Part shown: in pieces, positions 9,921 through 17,608 of the stretch
Numbering within the stretch: position 1 is the first letter of the stretch
Layout of the letters: the number at the start of each line of letters is the position of its first letter
From: Thermodesulfobacteriota bacterium
GTDB taxonomy: Bacteria > Desulfobacterota > Deferrisomatia > Deferrisomatales > JACRMM01
Reading direction: 5' to 3'
DNA: 41,956 nucleotides
Assembly (NCBI GenBank): GCA_040756475.1
Contig: JBFLZB010000018.1
Coordinates: 1-41,956, forward strand
Notes under the pieces: model-generated
Database searches by the model: none
The model's input: only the letters and a program-made list of their open reading frames with translations
What the model was told of the DNA's origin: nothing
Translations under genes and position numbers: made by a program

Positions 9921-10601
9921 ATGGAGGCCGTTGCCGCGTTACTACAAAAAGCCGGACCCCTGGGGTGGGTGATCCTGCTCTGCTCCGTTGCCGCCGCCGC
10001 CATCGCCCTGGAGCGCGCCTGGGTATTCCGCCGGGTGCGGTTGCAGGATCCCGGGCTGCTCCACGGCGTCCGGGAGAAGGCTGCCGCCGGAGACTTGGCC
10101 GGAGCCGCGTCCCTGGCGGGCCGGGAGCGCCACCCCCTGGCGGTGTCGCTGGCCCACGTGCTCGGCCGGGCCGACCGGGGCTGCTGCACGGGGCGGGCTG
10201 AACTGGAGAAGGCCGTTTCCCACACTGCCTCCCGCGAGGTACGGCGGTTGGAGCGTTTCCTCCCCACCCTGGCCCTCATCGCCCAGGTGGCGCCGCTCCT
10301 GGGGCTGCTGGGCACCGTGACCGGGATGATCGAGGCTTTTCGGGCCATCGAGGCCCTTGGGGGGAAGGTGAACGCCTCGGTGCTCGCAGGCGGCATCTGG
10401 GAGGCATTGCTCACCACCGCCCTGGGCCTGGCGGTGGCGATCCCGACCACCGTAGTCCACAACGCCTTCCAGGGGCGGGTCCACGCCCTGGTGGCCGATC
10501 TCAAGGACGAGGCCGGGGCGCTCTTCGACCTGTTGGAGGACGGCGGCCGGCTGTCCCACGGCCACGGCCACGCGGGCCGCGAGGCCCGGGGAGGCGCCTG
10601 A
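9921..10601 (+). CDS. exbB: ExbB/TolQ-type proton channel subunit
   Basis: A 226-residue inner-membrane protein that with ExbD converts the proton gradient into force on TonB. Three membrane segments are visible: about residues 12-28 (WVILLCSVAAAAIALER), about 110-130 (LALIAQVAPLLGLLGTVTGM) and about 155-175 (ALLTTALGLAVAIPTTVVHN). The MotA/TolQ/ExbB signature APLLGLLGTVTGMIEAF is intact. The C-terminal tail contains a HGHGHAGRE stretch (three alternating His), unusual for ExbB and perhaps metal-related. The ATG at 9921 is chosen because the first membrane helix follows directly. The stop codon overlaps the exbD start (TGATG). It is the first gene of the uptake block. Confidence 0.93.
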   Translation: MEAVAALLQKAGPLGWVILLCSVAAAAIALERAWVFRRVRLQDPGLLHGVREKAAAGDLAGAASLAGRERHPLAVSLAHVLGRADRGCCTGRAELEKAVSHTASREVRRLERFLPTLALIAQVAPLLGLLGTVTGMIEAFRAIEALGGKVNASVLAGGIWEALLTTALGLAVAIPTTVVHNAFQGRVHALVADLKDEAGALFDLLEDGGRLSHGHGHAGREARGGA

Positions 10602-10999
10602 TGGACATCCCAGTGCGGCCCCGGGCGCCGGGCTTGAACCTGACGCCCATGATCGACATCGTGTTCTTGCTCCTGGTCTTCTTTCTCCTCACCACCCACT
10701 TCGTGGAGGAAGGGGGCGTGGGGCTGCGGCTCCCCACCGCCGAGAGCCAGACCGAGCGCCCCGAGGAGCCGGTGACGGTGAGCGTGGCCCGGGACGGCTC
10801 GGTCTACCTGGGGACCGAGGCGGTGACCCTGGTCGGGCTGGTGGAGCGCCTACGGGTCGAGGTGGGACCGGGTGGCCGGCCGGTGGTGGTGCGCGGCGAC
10901 CGGGAGGCGCCCCTCCAGGCTGCGGTCGCGGTGCTCGATGCCGCCCGGGCCGCCGGAGCCGTGCGCCTGGTGGTGGCTACGGAGCACGGGGGGCCGTGA
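10601..10999 (+). CDS. exbD: ExbD/TolR-type biopolymer transport protein
   Basis: A 132-residue protein with a short cytoplasmic N-terminus, one transmembrane helix (MIDIVFLLLVFFLLTT, about residues 17-32) carrying the conserved proton-relay Asp (LTPMIDIVF), and a periplasmic domain ending in VLDAARAAGAVRLVVATE, as in other ExbD/TolR proteins. It partners ExbB. The gene starts on the last base of exbB and its stop overlaps the tonB GTG by 4 nt. All three energising subunits are therefore made in a coupled way directly ahead of the receptor, which suggests a dedicated TonB system. Confidence 0.94.
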   Translation: MDIPVRPRAPGLNLTPMIDIVFLLLVFFLLTTHFVEEGGVGLRLPTAESQTERPEEPVTVSVARDGSVYLGTEAVTLVGLVERLRVEVGPGGRPVVVRGDREAPLQAAVAVLDAARAAGAVRLVVATEHGGP

Positions 11000-11835
11000 C
11001 GCTGCGCACCGCCGCGGCCGTGGCGGGGTCGTTCTTCCTCCATGCTGCGGCCGTCTGGGGGGTGGGCCTGGCGCTTCGGCCGCCGGACCCGCCGGCGCCG
11101 GAAGCCGGAGTGGAGGTCGAGTTCGAGGTGGCCCTGGCGGCCCCCCCTCCCGAGCCCGAGGCTCCAGCTCCGCCGGATGTCCCGCAGGCGCCGGAGCCGG
11201 CGCCCCCCGCTGCTGCGGCACAACCAGAGGCGGTGGTCTCGCGGGAGCCGGAGACCGAACCGAAGGCGCAGCCGGAGTGCGAATCCGAGCCCGAACCGGA
11301 ACCCGAGCCGGAGCCTGAAGCCGAACCGGCGCCGCAGCCGGAGCCCGAGTCGGAGCCCAGGGAGGCGGCCGCCCCGCTTCCGGACCCGAAGCCCGCGCCG
11401 GCAGACCCGGCGCCTACCCCGGTACCGGTGGCCGCTCTTGCCCCTGCGCCCGCCGTGCCCGCCGCCGATCCGGAGCCCTTGGAAGAGGCGGAGTCGTCGG
11501 TTCGGACTGAGGGGGCCCGGGAGGTCCCCAAGCCGGACCCGAGCCCCGACCCGGCGGCCGTGGAGGCATACTACGCTGCGGTTCGGGCGCGGATCGAAGC
11601 GGCCAAACGCTATCCGGCCTGGGCCCGGCGAAACGGGATCGAGGGGCGAGTGACCGTGGCCTTTTGGCTCACAGCCGCGGGCGACCTGGCCGAGGCCGCG
11701 GTGCGGGAGAGCGCGGGCTCCGCGGTCCTGGACGAGGCGGCGGTGGCGGCGGTCCGCCGTGGGGCACCCTATCCTCGGCGGCCGGATGCGAGCCCCGGGG
11801 AACTGGCGGTCACCGTGGTCTTTACACTGCACTGA
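10996..11835 (+). CDS. tonB: TonB energy transducer
   Basis: A 279-residue protein: an N-terminal membrane anchor (about residues 6-28, AAVAGSFFLHAAAVWGVGLAL, with the His expected in the TonB anchor), a long rigid Pro/Glu/Ala linker with repeated Glu-Pro dipeptides (about 35-185), and a C-terminal TonB domain from AKRYPAWARRNGIEGRVTVAFWL to GELAVTVVFTL. The conserved YP and G-V-V-F-L pattern is present. It links the ExbBD motor to outer-membrane receptors. It begins with GTG in a GTGA overlap with exbD. The receptor gene starts 185 bp downstream, which leaves room for separate control of the receptor and transport genes. Confidence 0.95.
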   Translation: MTLRTAAAVAGSFFLHAAAVWGVGLALRPPDPPAPEAGVEVEFEVALAAPPPEPEAPAPPDVPQAPEPAPPAAAAQPEAVVSREPETEPKAQPECESEPEPEPEPEPEAEPAPQPEPESEPREAAAPLPDPKPAPADPAPTPVPVAALAPAPAVPAADPEPLEEAESSVRTEGAREVPKPDPSPDPAAVEAYYAAVRARIEAAKRYPAWARRNGIEGRVTVAFWLTAAGDLAEAAVRESAGSAVLDEAAVAAVRRGAPYPRRPDASPGELAVTVVFTLH

Positions 11836-11886
11836 CGGTGCCGTGGACGCCGAAGAAGCCAGGGGAAAGGAATACTGCGGCCCACA

Positions 11887-11938
11887 GTAGCACGATTGCA
11901 TAATTCGTAAGCTTTTCGTGTGACCTGGGCTGTCGCAC
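11887..11938 (+). promoter_or_regulatory. Cluster of operator-like half sites ahead of the TonB receptor
   Basis: GTAGCAC (11887-11893), GTGTGAC (11918-11924) and GTCGCAC (11932-11938) lie in the locally AT-rich gap between tonB and the receptor gene. The last two form an inverted repeat with 6 of 7 matching positions over a 7-nt gap. GTAGCAC and GTGTGAC are the same half-site variants seen in the box at 21429, but their order and spacing here do not fit NikR. The regulator is unknown. Confidence 0.3.
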
Positions 11939-12020
11939 TGGAGTTCTGGCGGGGTCCTGAGACGACAGGATCGGGCGGTCGAACGAGGGGCGCGGATTTC
12001 CTGGAGGAGAGGAGGAACCC

Positions 12021-14234
12021 ATGGGGCAGCGTTTCTGTTTGGGGGCGGCGGTCGCCCTGTTGCTGTGCGGTGGCCTGGCGGCGGCCGGTGCCGTGCTGGC
12101 GGCCACGGAGCTCGCGCCCATCGAGGTCTCGGAAGACCGGCTCGTTACACCCACCCGCCAGACCGGCGAGACGGTATACACGGGCAGCGAGGTGACCCGG
12201 CAGGGCCTGGACCTGCAAGGGACCCGGGCCGCCACCAGCGTGTACCAGGCCCTGGGCATCGTGCCGGGGATCAACGTGGCGGGCGCCGACGCCCGGGGCC
12301 TGGCGGCCGAGCAGGGCAGCGTGCGGGTGCGCGGGGTGCGCAGCATGCTGGGGGCGCTCACGGTGGAGGGGGTGCCCAACTGGGGCGCCAACCCCATCGG
12401 CCCCCGGGATTACCTGTACGACCTGGAAAACATGCAGGCGGTCTCTGTCTACAAAGGTGTCACGCCCGCCGACATCGGCACCGGGGTGGGGTCGCGGGCG
12501 GGGGCGATCGTGCTCCGGCCCCAGTGGCCCGGGGAGACCTTCGGCGCCGAGGTCCGGCAGAGCCTGGGGTCCCACGACTACTCCCGTACCTTCGGCCGGA
12601 TCGACTCGGGGAGCCTCCCGATTCTCGGCACGCGGCTCTCGGGCTCCTACTCCTACACCGACGCGGACAAGTGGCGCGGCCCCGGCAAGCTGGGCCCGCG
12701 GCACAACGCCACCGTGGGGCTGGCCAAGCCCCTGGGGCCCAAGGCGGACCTCAAGCTCCGGTACAACCACAACGACCTGGATCAGCACTTCTACCGGCCC
12801 CTGACCTGGGCCGAGCTCCAGGACCTGGACGAGAATTACCGGAAGGACTACGCGCGAAACGCCACGGGCGTTCCCGCCGAGGACATCTTCTACTACGGCT
12901 ACAACCGGGGCACTTTCGAAAACGACGATCTCCTGGCGATCTTCACCCTCACCCCTGCCGAGGTCTTCGGCCTCACCCTCAAGCCCTACTACGCCAAGGA
13001 GGACACGAAGATCCTCCAGGGGGTCACCGCGGGGGGCGGCCGGGTGCAGGAGCGCAACCGCGAGATCGAGCGCGCGGGCGTGATCGCCGAGGCCCAGGCC
13101 GGCGGGGCGTCGCTGAACGGCGTGCTCGGCTACCACTTCGAGCAGGCCGACATGGACATCTTCACCCGCAACTTCGCCATCACGCCCCAGTGCCTGGCGT
13201 ATCGGGGCCTGGGGGTCTTCGCCACCACGGGCGACACCTACCTCCACAGCCCCTACGGCAAGCTCTCCGGGAGCCTGGGCGCCTTCGACGGGCAGGCGGG
13301 GCTCAAGTACTTCCGCTTCGAGGAAGCGTCGAGCGAGGGGTTCGTCGCGGGGCCGGCGCCCGACTTCGCGCCGGTGCGGGCCCCGGACCTGGATCGGGGG
13401 TCGGAGGTCTACGAGGTCTGGCTCCCCACCCTGGGGGCCGCCTACACCCTGTCGGAACGGGCGCAGGTCTACGGCAGCTACGGCCGCAGCTTCATCCGCC
13501 CCTACTCCTACCTGCCCCTGGTCAACCTGTACAACCAGAACCGGGCCGCCTTCCAGGCCCAGGGCATCGACCTCCAGGAGCTGTTCGACGGTTACGAGCT
13601 GGAGACCTCCGACACCTTCGATCTGGGCCTGCGGCTGAGCGGCGGGTGGTTCGACCTGGCCCCCACGGTGTTCTTCGCCAAGCACCGCAACCTCCTGACC
13701 ACGGTCCACGATCCCCGGGTGAATCTCAACTACCAGCAGAACGTGGGCAAGGCCACCGGCTACGGGGTGGAGCTCGAGGCCAACGCCTACGTGGGGGACG
13801 ACCTGACGCTCTTCGTCAACCCGACCTACACGGTCCTCACTTACGACGAGGACCTGGGTTTCGCCGGCAGCACCCTCGACACGAAGGGCCGGCAGGTGGT
13901 GGACACGCCCCGGTGGCTCTTCAAGGCCGGCCTGAGCTACCGGCCCGGGGGCTTCGAGGTGACGCCCCTGGTGCAGACCCTGGGACCTCGGCACGCCGAC
14001 GCGGAGCACCAAAACCGGGTCGGCTCCCACACGGTGGTGGACCTGCGGGCGAGCTACACCTGGGACCGGGTGCTCGGGGCCCAGCGGGTGAAGCTGGGGC
14101 TGGAGGTGACCAATCTCTTCGACCGCCGGTACGTCTCGGTGATCAACGCCGCCGACGACACCCGGGACGGCACCGCCACCTTCCACCCGGGCCAGTCGTT
14201 CGCGGCCCTGGTGACCTTGGGGGTGGTACTGTGA
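12021..14234 (+). CDS. TonB-dependent outer-membrane receptor
   Basis: A 737-residue outer-membrane receptor. A signal peptide covers about residues 1-28 (AAVALLLCGGLAAAGAVLAA). A TonB-box-like APIEVSED follows, then a plug domain (about 50-155) with GTRAATSVYQALGIVPGINV, SVRVRGVRS and MQAVSVYKGVTPADIG, and a beta-barrel of about 580 residues ending in SFAALVTLGVVL (aromatic/hydrophobic terminal strand). The barrel includes the late FDLGLR and LGLEVTNLFDRRYV motifs of this family. The ATG is preceded by GGAGGAGAGGAGG. The ligand is not readable from sequence. The coupled family-5 binding protein and ABC importer, with NikR genes nearby, suggest nickel or cobalt bound to a small chelator (inference). 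An iron siderophore is the alternative. Confidence 0.93.
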   Translation: MGQRFCLGAAVALLLCGGLAAAGAVLAATELAPIEVSEDRLVTPTRQTGETVYTGSEVTRQGLDLQGTRAATSVYQALGIVPGINVAGADARGLAAEQGSVRVRGVRSMLGALTVEGVPNWGANPIGPRDYLYDLENMQAVSVYKGVTPADIGTGVGSRAGAIVLRPQWPGETFGAEVRQSLGSHDYSRTFGRIDSGSLPILGTRLSGSYSYTDADKWRGPGKLGPRHNATVGLAKPLGPKADLKLRYNHNDLDQHFYRPLTWAELQDLDENYRKDYARNATGVPAEDIFYYGYNRGTFENDDLLAIFTLTPAEVFGLTLKPYYAKEDTKILQGVTAGGGRVQERNREIERAGVIAEAQAGGASLNGVLGYHFEQADMDIFTRNFAITPQCLAYRGLGVFATTGDTYLHSPYGKLSGSLGAFDGQAGLKYFRFEEASSEGFVAGPAPDFAPVRAPDLDRGSEVYEVWLPTLGAAYTLSERAQVYGSYGRSFIRPYSYLPLVNLYNQNRAAFQAQGIDLQELFDGYELETSDTFDLGLRLSGGWFDLAPTVFFAKHRNLLTTVHDPRVNLNYQQNVGKATGYGVELEANAYVGDDLTLFVNPTYTVLTYDEDLGFAGSTLDTKGRQVVDTPRWLFKAGLSYRPGGFEVTPLVQTLGPRHADAEHQNRVGSHTVVDLRASYTWDRVLGAQRVKLGLEVTNLFDRRYVSVINAADDTRDGTATFHPGQSFAALVTLGVVL

Positions 14235-15817
14235 GCAACCTGGGCGTGCCCCTGCTCCTCCTGGCGGCCGTCAGCCTGGCGCTCCCGGCCGCGGCCCCGG
14301 CAGCCGGCGGGGGCCGCGTGGCCGAGATCCGGATCGCCGACGACCGGGGGGACCACGGCCCGCCCAACCCCTTTCGCCACTACCCCCGCGGTTCGGGCTA
14401 CGTGCGCATGAGCTGGGTGTTCGATACCCTGGTCTGGAAGGACGAGGGGGGCCAGTTCGTGCCTGCCCTGGCCCGGTCCTGGTCCTACGACGGGGCGAAG
14501 CGGGCCTACACCTTCCAGCTCGATCCCCGGGCCCGCTGGCACGACGACCGGCCGCTGACCGCCGAAGACGTGGCCTTCACCCTCGCCTACCTGCGCGAGC
14601 ACCCCTACCCGTGGGTGTCGCTGGACGCGGTGGACCGGGCCGAGGTCGCGGGACCCCACGCGGTCACCGTCTATCTCGCCCGGCCCTATGCGCCCTTTCT
14701 CGCCGAGATCGGCGGTACCCTGCCGATCCTCCCCCGGCACATCTGGGCCCCCGTGGAGAACCCCCAGGCCTTCGACGGGCCCTCGGCCTTCGTCGGCAGC
14801 GGCCCCTACCGGTTCCGGCACTTCGACCCGACCCAGGGCACCTACCTCTACGAGGCCTTCGCCGACTACTACCAGGGGCGGCCCCGGGCCGACCGGCTCA
14901 TCTACTTCCGCTCCACCAACCCCCTGGTCTCCCTGTCCTCGGGCCAGGCCGACCTGGCCCAGATCCAGGCCGACCTGGCCGAACCGCTGCGGCGCCAGGG
15001 CCTGACGGTGCTCGAGGATGAACGGAGCTGGGTGCGCAAGCTGATGATCAACCACACCCGGGCACCCTTCGACCAGCGGGACTTCCGCCGGGCCCTGGCC
15101 CACGCCCTGGACCGGGAGGAGCTGATCGCCAAGGGCCAGCGGGGCTTCGCCAGCCCGGCGGGTTGCGGGCTCCTCTCGCCCGATCACCCCCTGTACAACC
15201 CGGCCGCGCCGGCCTACCCCCACGACCCGGCCCGGGCCCGGGCGCTGCTGGCCGGCCTGGGCTACCGCCCGGACGACCAGGGCTTCTTCCACAAGGATGG
15301 CCGGTCGCTTCAGGTGGAACTCCTGGCTTCGTCCATCACGGTGTCGGGTGGGGCGGGGAGCGACCGGGATGGCGCCATCCTCAAGAAGCAGCTCGAGGCG
15401 GTGGGCATCCGGGTCCGGGCGCTCGCCCTGGAGCCGACCACGGCCGACCAACGGGTGCGCAGCTTCGACTTCGAACTGGCGATCTCCGGGCACGGCGGCA
15501 TCAGCGGCGACCCCCGGGGCCTGAACGAGCTGATCCTGCCGGCGGCCGGCTCGGTCAACAGCTCCCACTACGACCGCAGCCCCGAGCTGAATCAACTGCT
15601 GGCCGCCCAACTGGCAGAGATGGACCCGGCGAAGCGGGTGGCGCTCGTCCACCGCATCCAGGAGCTCGTCGCCGAGGAGCTGCCGGCCATTCCGCTCTAC
15701 TATCCGGCTGCGATGACGGCGTTTCGCCCGGCCAAGGGGATCCGCTGGTTCTACACCCCGGGGGGGCTCGCCCGGGGGGTCCCCATCGCCCAGAACAAGC
15801 TGGCGCTCCTGCCGTGA
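14231..15817 (+). CDS. Periplasmic solute-binding protein, family 5 (NikA/OppA/DppA type)
   Basis: A 528-residue binding protein with a signal sequence (about residues 1-25, VPLLLLAAVSLALPAAAPAA, no lipobox Cys seen) and typical family-5 blocks: FDTLVWKDEGGQFVPALARSW, TFQLDPRARWHDDRPLTAEDVAFTLAYL, GSGPYRFRHFDP, and RRALAHALDREELI. The family carries oligopeptides, dipeptides and nickel chelates, and the sequence alone does not decide between them. A 4-nt GTGA overlap with the receptor gene is notable. It ties the periplasmic protein to this outer-membrane receptor, so it should capture what the receptor delivers. It is followed by two permeases and a double ATPase in one coupled run. Confidence 0.9.
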   Translation: MSNLGVPLLLLAAVSLALPAAAPAAGGGRVAEIRIADDRGDHGPPNPFRHYPRGSGYVRMSWVFDTLVWKDEGGQFVPALARSWSYDGAKRAYTFQLDPRARWHDDRPLTAEDVAFTLAYLREHPYPWVSLDAVDRAEVAGPHAVTVYLARPYAPFLAEIGGTLPILPRHIWAPVENPQAFDGPSAFVGSGPYRFRHFDPTQGTYLYEAFADYYQGRPRADRLIYFRSTNPLVSLSSGQADLAQIQADLAEPLRRQGLTVLEDERSWVRKLMINHTRAPFDQRDFRRALAHALDREELIAKGQRGFASPAGCGLLSPDHPLYNPAAPAYPHDPARARALLAGLGYRPDDQGFFHKDGRSLQVELLASSITVSGGAGSDRDGAILKKQLEAVGIRVRALALEPTTADQRVRSFDFELAISGHGGISGDPRGLNELILPAAGSVNSSHYDRSPELNQLLAAQLAEMDPAKRVALVHRIQELVAEELPAIPLYYPAAMTAFRPAKGIRWFYTPGGLARGVPIAQNKLALLP

Positions 15818-16776
15818 GCCGGAAAACGGTTCGAGGCGTCCTGGCCTACTGGCTGGCCGGCGCGCTGCTGCTCTGCTTGAGCTACGGACTGCCGCGCCTC
15901 TTGCCGGGGGATTTCGTCACCGCCACCTGGGGGGCCGCCGACGTGCCCCTGGCCGCCGAGCAGGCGGCCCGGCTCCGGGCCCACTACGCCGGGGGCGACG
16001 GCCTGGCCGCCTATGGGCTCGACCTCCTGCGGGGCCGCTGGGGCACCTCCTTCGCCTTCCAGCAGCCGGTCCTCACGCTGATTGGGGACGCCCTGCCTTG
16101 GACCCTGGTCCTGGTGGGCAGCGCCCACCTGCTGGCCACCCTGGGCGGCTTTGTGGCCGGGGTCGAGGTGGCGTGGCGGCGCGGTTCCCGGCTCGAGAAA
16201 GCCGGCGTCGGCGCCATGGCCGTGCTCGACGGCGTGCCGGAGCTGGTGAGCGGCGTATTGCTCCTCCTGGTCTTCGCCCTCAAGCTGGGGTGGTTCCCGG
16301 CCGCCGGGGCCGAGACCGCCTACGCCGAGTTCACCGGCGTCCGGCGGCTGGCCGACCTGACCCACCACCTGGCGCTGCCCCTGGCTACCCTGGTCCTGGC
16401 CCAGTTTCCCGGCAACTTCCTCCTCGCCCGGGGCAGCATGGCCCTGGTGCTCGGCGCGCCCTACGTGCAGACCGCCCGGGCCAAGGGGCTGCCGCCCCTG
16501 CGGGTGCGCTACGCCCACGCCGCCCGCAACGCCCTCTTGCCCCTGGTCACCCGCTTCGGTCTGCGCCTCGCCGCCCTGGTGACCGGAGCCCTGGTGGTGG
16601 AGACGCTCTTCTCCTACCCCGGGCTGGGCAGCCTGCTCTTCCACGCCATCGGCCGGCGGGACCTGCCCCTGGTCCAGGGGATCGCGCTCTGCTCGTCCCT
16701 GCTGGTGCTGCTGGTGAACCTGGCCCTGGAGCTGGCGTACGGCCGCCTCGACCCCCTGGTGACCGGTGGTCGGTAA
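15814..16776 (+). CDS. ABC importer permease, DppB/NikB type
   Basis: A 320-residue inner-membrane permease. The first helix (LAYWLAGALLLCLSYGL) is followed by PGDFV and a periplasmic stretch, then five further hydrophobic helices. The EAA-type coupling loop is MALVLGAPYVQTARAKGLPPLRVRYAHAARNALLPLV, with the conserved A-RAKGL. The C-terminus (VETLFSYPGLGSLLFHAIGRRDLPLVQG) is typical of DppB/NikB. It starts with GTG in a GTGA overlap with the binding-protein gene and overlaps the next permease by 11 nt. It pairs with the 16766-17608 permease to form the translocation channel. Confidence 0.92.
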   Translation: MSRKTVRGVLAYWLAGALLLCLSYGLPRLLPGDFVTATWGAADVPLAAEQAARLRAHYAGGDGLAAYGLDLLRGRWGTSFAFQQPVLTLIGDALPWTLVLVGSAHLLATLGGFVAGVEVAWRRGSRLEKAGVGAMAVLDGVPELVSGVLLLLVFALKLGWFPAAGAETAYAEFTGVRRLADLTHHLALPLATLVLAQFPGNFLLARGSMALVLGAPYVQTARAKGLPPLRVRYAHAARNALLPLVTRFGLRLAALVTGALVVETLFSYPGLGSLLFHAIGRRDLPLVQGIALCSSLLVLLVNLALELAYGRLDPLVTGGR

Positions 16777-17608
16777 CTCCCGCCGGTCCCTGGCCCGGGA
16801 CCCCTGGTTTGGAACCGCCGGCCTGCTGGCCCTGGCCTTGCTGGCCCTGGCCGTGCTCGGCCCGGCGCTGACCCCCCACGACCCCCACGACATCTCCTTC
16901 GCGCCCTTGAGCCCGCCGTCCGCCGAGCACTGGCTCGGGACCAACGACGGGGGGATGGACCTCGCGTCCGAGCTCGTGCACGGCCTGCGCCACACGGCGT
17001 GGTTCGGCCTCCTGGGCGGGTCGACGGCCCTGGTGCTGGGGGTCGGGATCGGCCTCGCTGCAGCTTGGTTCGGCGGCGCCGTCGACGCCTTCTGCATGCG
17101 GCTGGCAGACGTCTTGCTGGCGATCCCGACCGTGATGCTGCTCATCCTGGCGGCGGTCTTGGTTCGACCCACGCCGACGCTCCTGGCGGTGCTGCTCGCG
17201 TGCCTGATCTGGCCGACCACCGCCAAGGGCATCCGGGCCCAGGCCCTGGTGCTGCGAAACCGCCTCCACGTGCGGGCGGCCCAGCAAATGGGTGCCTCGG
17301 GGCGCTACGTCATCGTCCGGCACCTTGTGCCGGAGCTCTTCCCCCTCTACCTGGTCAGCTTCGTCGGCAAGACCCGCCTGGCCGTGACCATGGAGGCGAC
17401 CCTCGCCTTCCTCGGGCTGTTCGACCCGGGGCACCTGTCCCTGGGCCTCATGATCCGCACCGGGAGCCAGTTCTACTACCTCGCCGGGTGGTGGCACTGG
17501 CTGCTGCCGCCGGTGGCGTGCCTGACCCTGCTGCTGCTGGCCCTGACCTGCCTGGCGGTCAGCCTGGAGCAGGCGTTCGACCCGCGCCTTGTGGGTGGTT
17601 GGCGATGA
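16766..17608 (+). CDS. ABC importer permease, DppC/NikC type
   Basis: A 280-residue inner-membrane permease. It has the N-terminal DppC layout: basic tail, helix 1 (LLALALLALAVLGPAL), PHDPHDISFAPLSPPSAEHWLGTNDGGMDLASELVHG. The last stretch is the family's LGTD.xGRD motif in variant form (GTNDGGMD). The coupling loop is ALVLRNRLHVRAAQQMGASGRYVIVRHLVPELFPLYLV, and MEATLAFLGLFDPG follows. It begins with GTG 11 nt inside the previous gene, and its TGA overlaps the ATG of the ATPase gene. It is probably the second half of the channel. Confidence 0.92.
   Translation: MVGNSRRSLARDPWFGTAGLLALALLALAVLGPALTPHDPHDISFAPLSPPSAEHWLGTNDGGMDLASELVHGLRHTAWFGLLGGSTALVLGVGIGLAAAWFGGAVDAFCMRLADVLLAIPTVMLLILAAVLVRPTPTLLAVLLACLIWPTTAKGIRAQALVLRNRLHVRAAQQMGASGRYVIVRHLVPELFPLYLVSFVGKTRLAVTMEATLAFLGLFDPGHLSLGLMIRTGSQFYYLAGWWHWLLPPVACLTLLLLALTCLAVSLEQAFDPRLVGGWR

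Noticed and set aside
11836-12020. Riboswitch (cobalamin or NiCo type) upstream of the TonB receptor
   Set aside because: I could not find the conserved cobalamin B12-box or a NiCo four-way junction pattern. Only short inverted half sites are visible.
12065-14230. Long plus-strand frame running through the receptor gene into the binding protein
   Set aside because: The part before 14231 is Arg/Gly/Pro-rich shadow sequence in the receptor's alternative frame. The binding protein has a signal sequence right after the GTG at 14231.
12021-14234. Assigning the receptor specifically to a named siderophore or vitamin B12
   Set aside because: Ligand specificity of TonB receptors cannot be read from the plug and barrel motifs visible here. 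Only genomic context suggests nickel.
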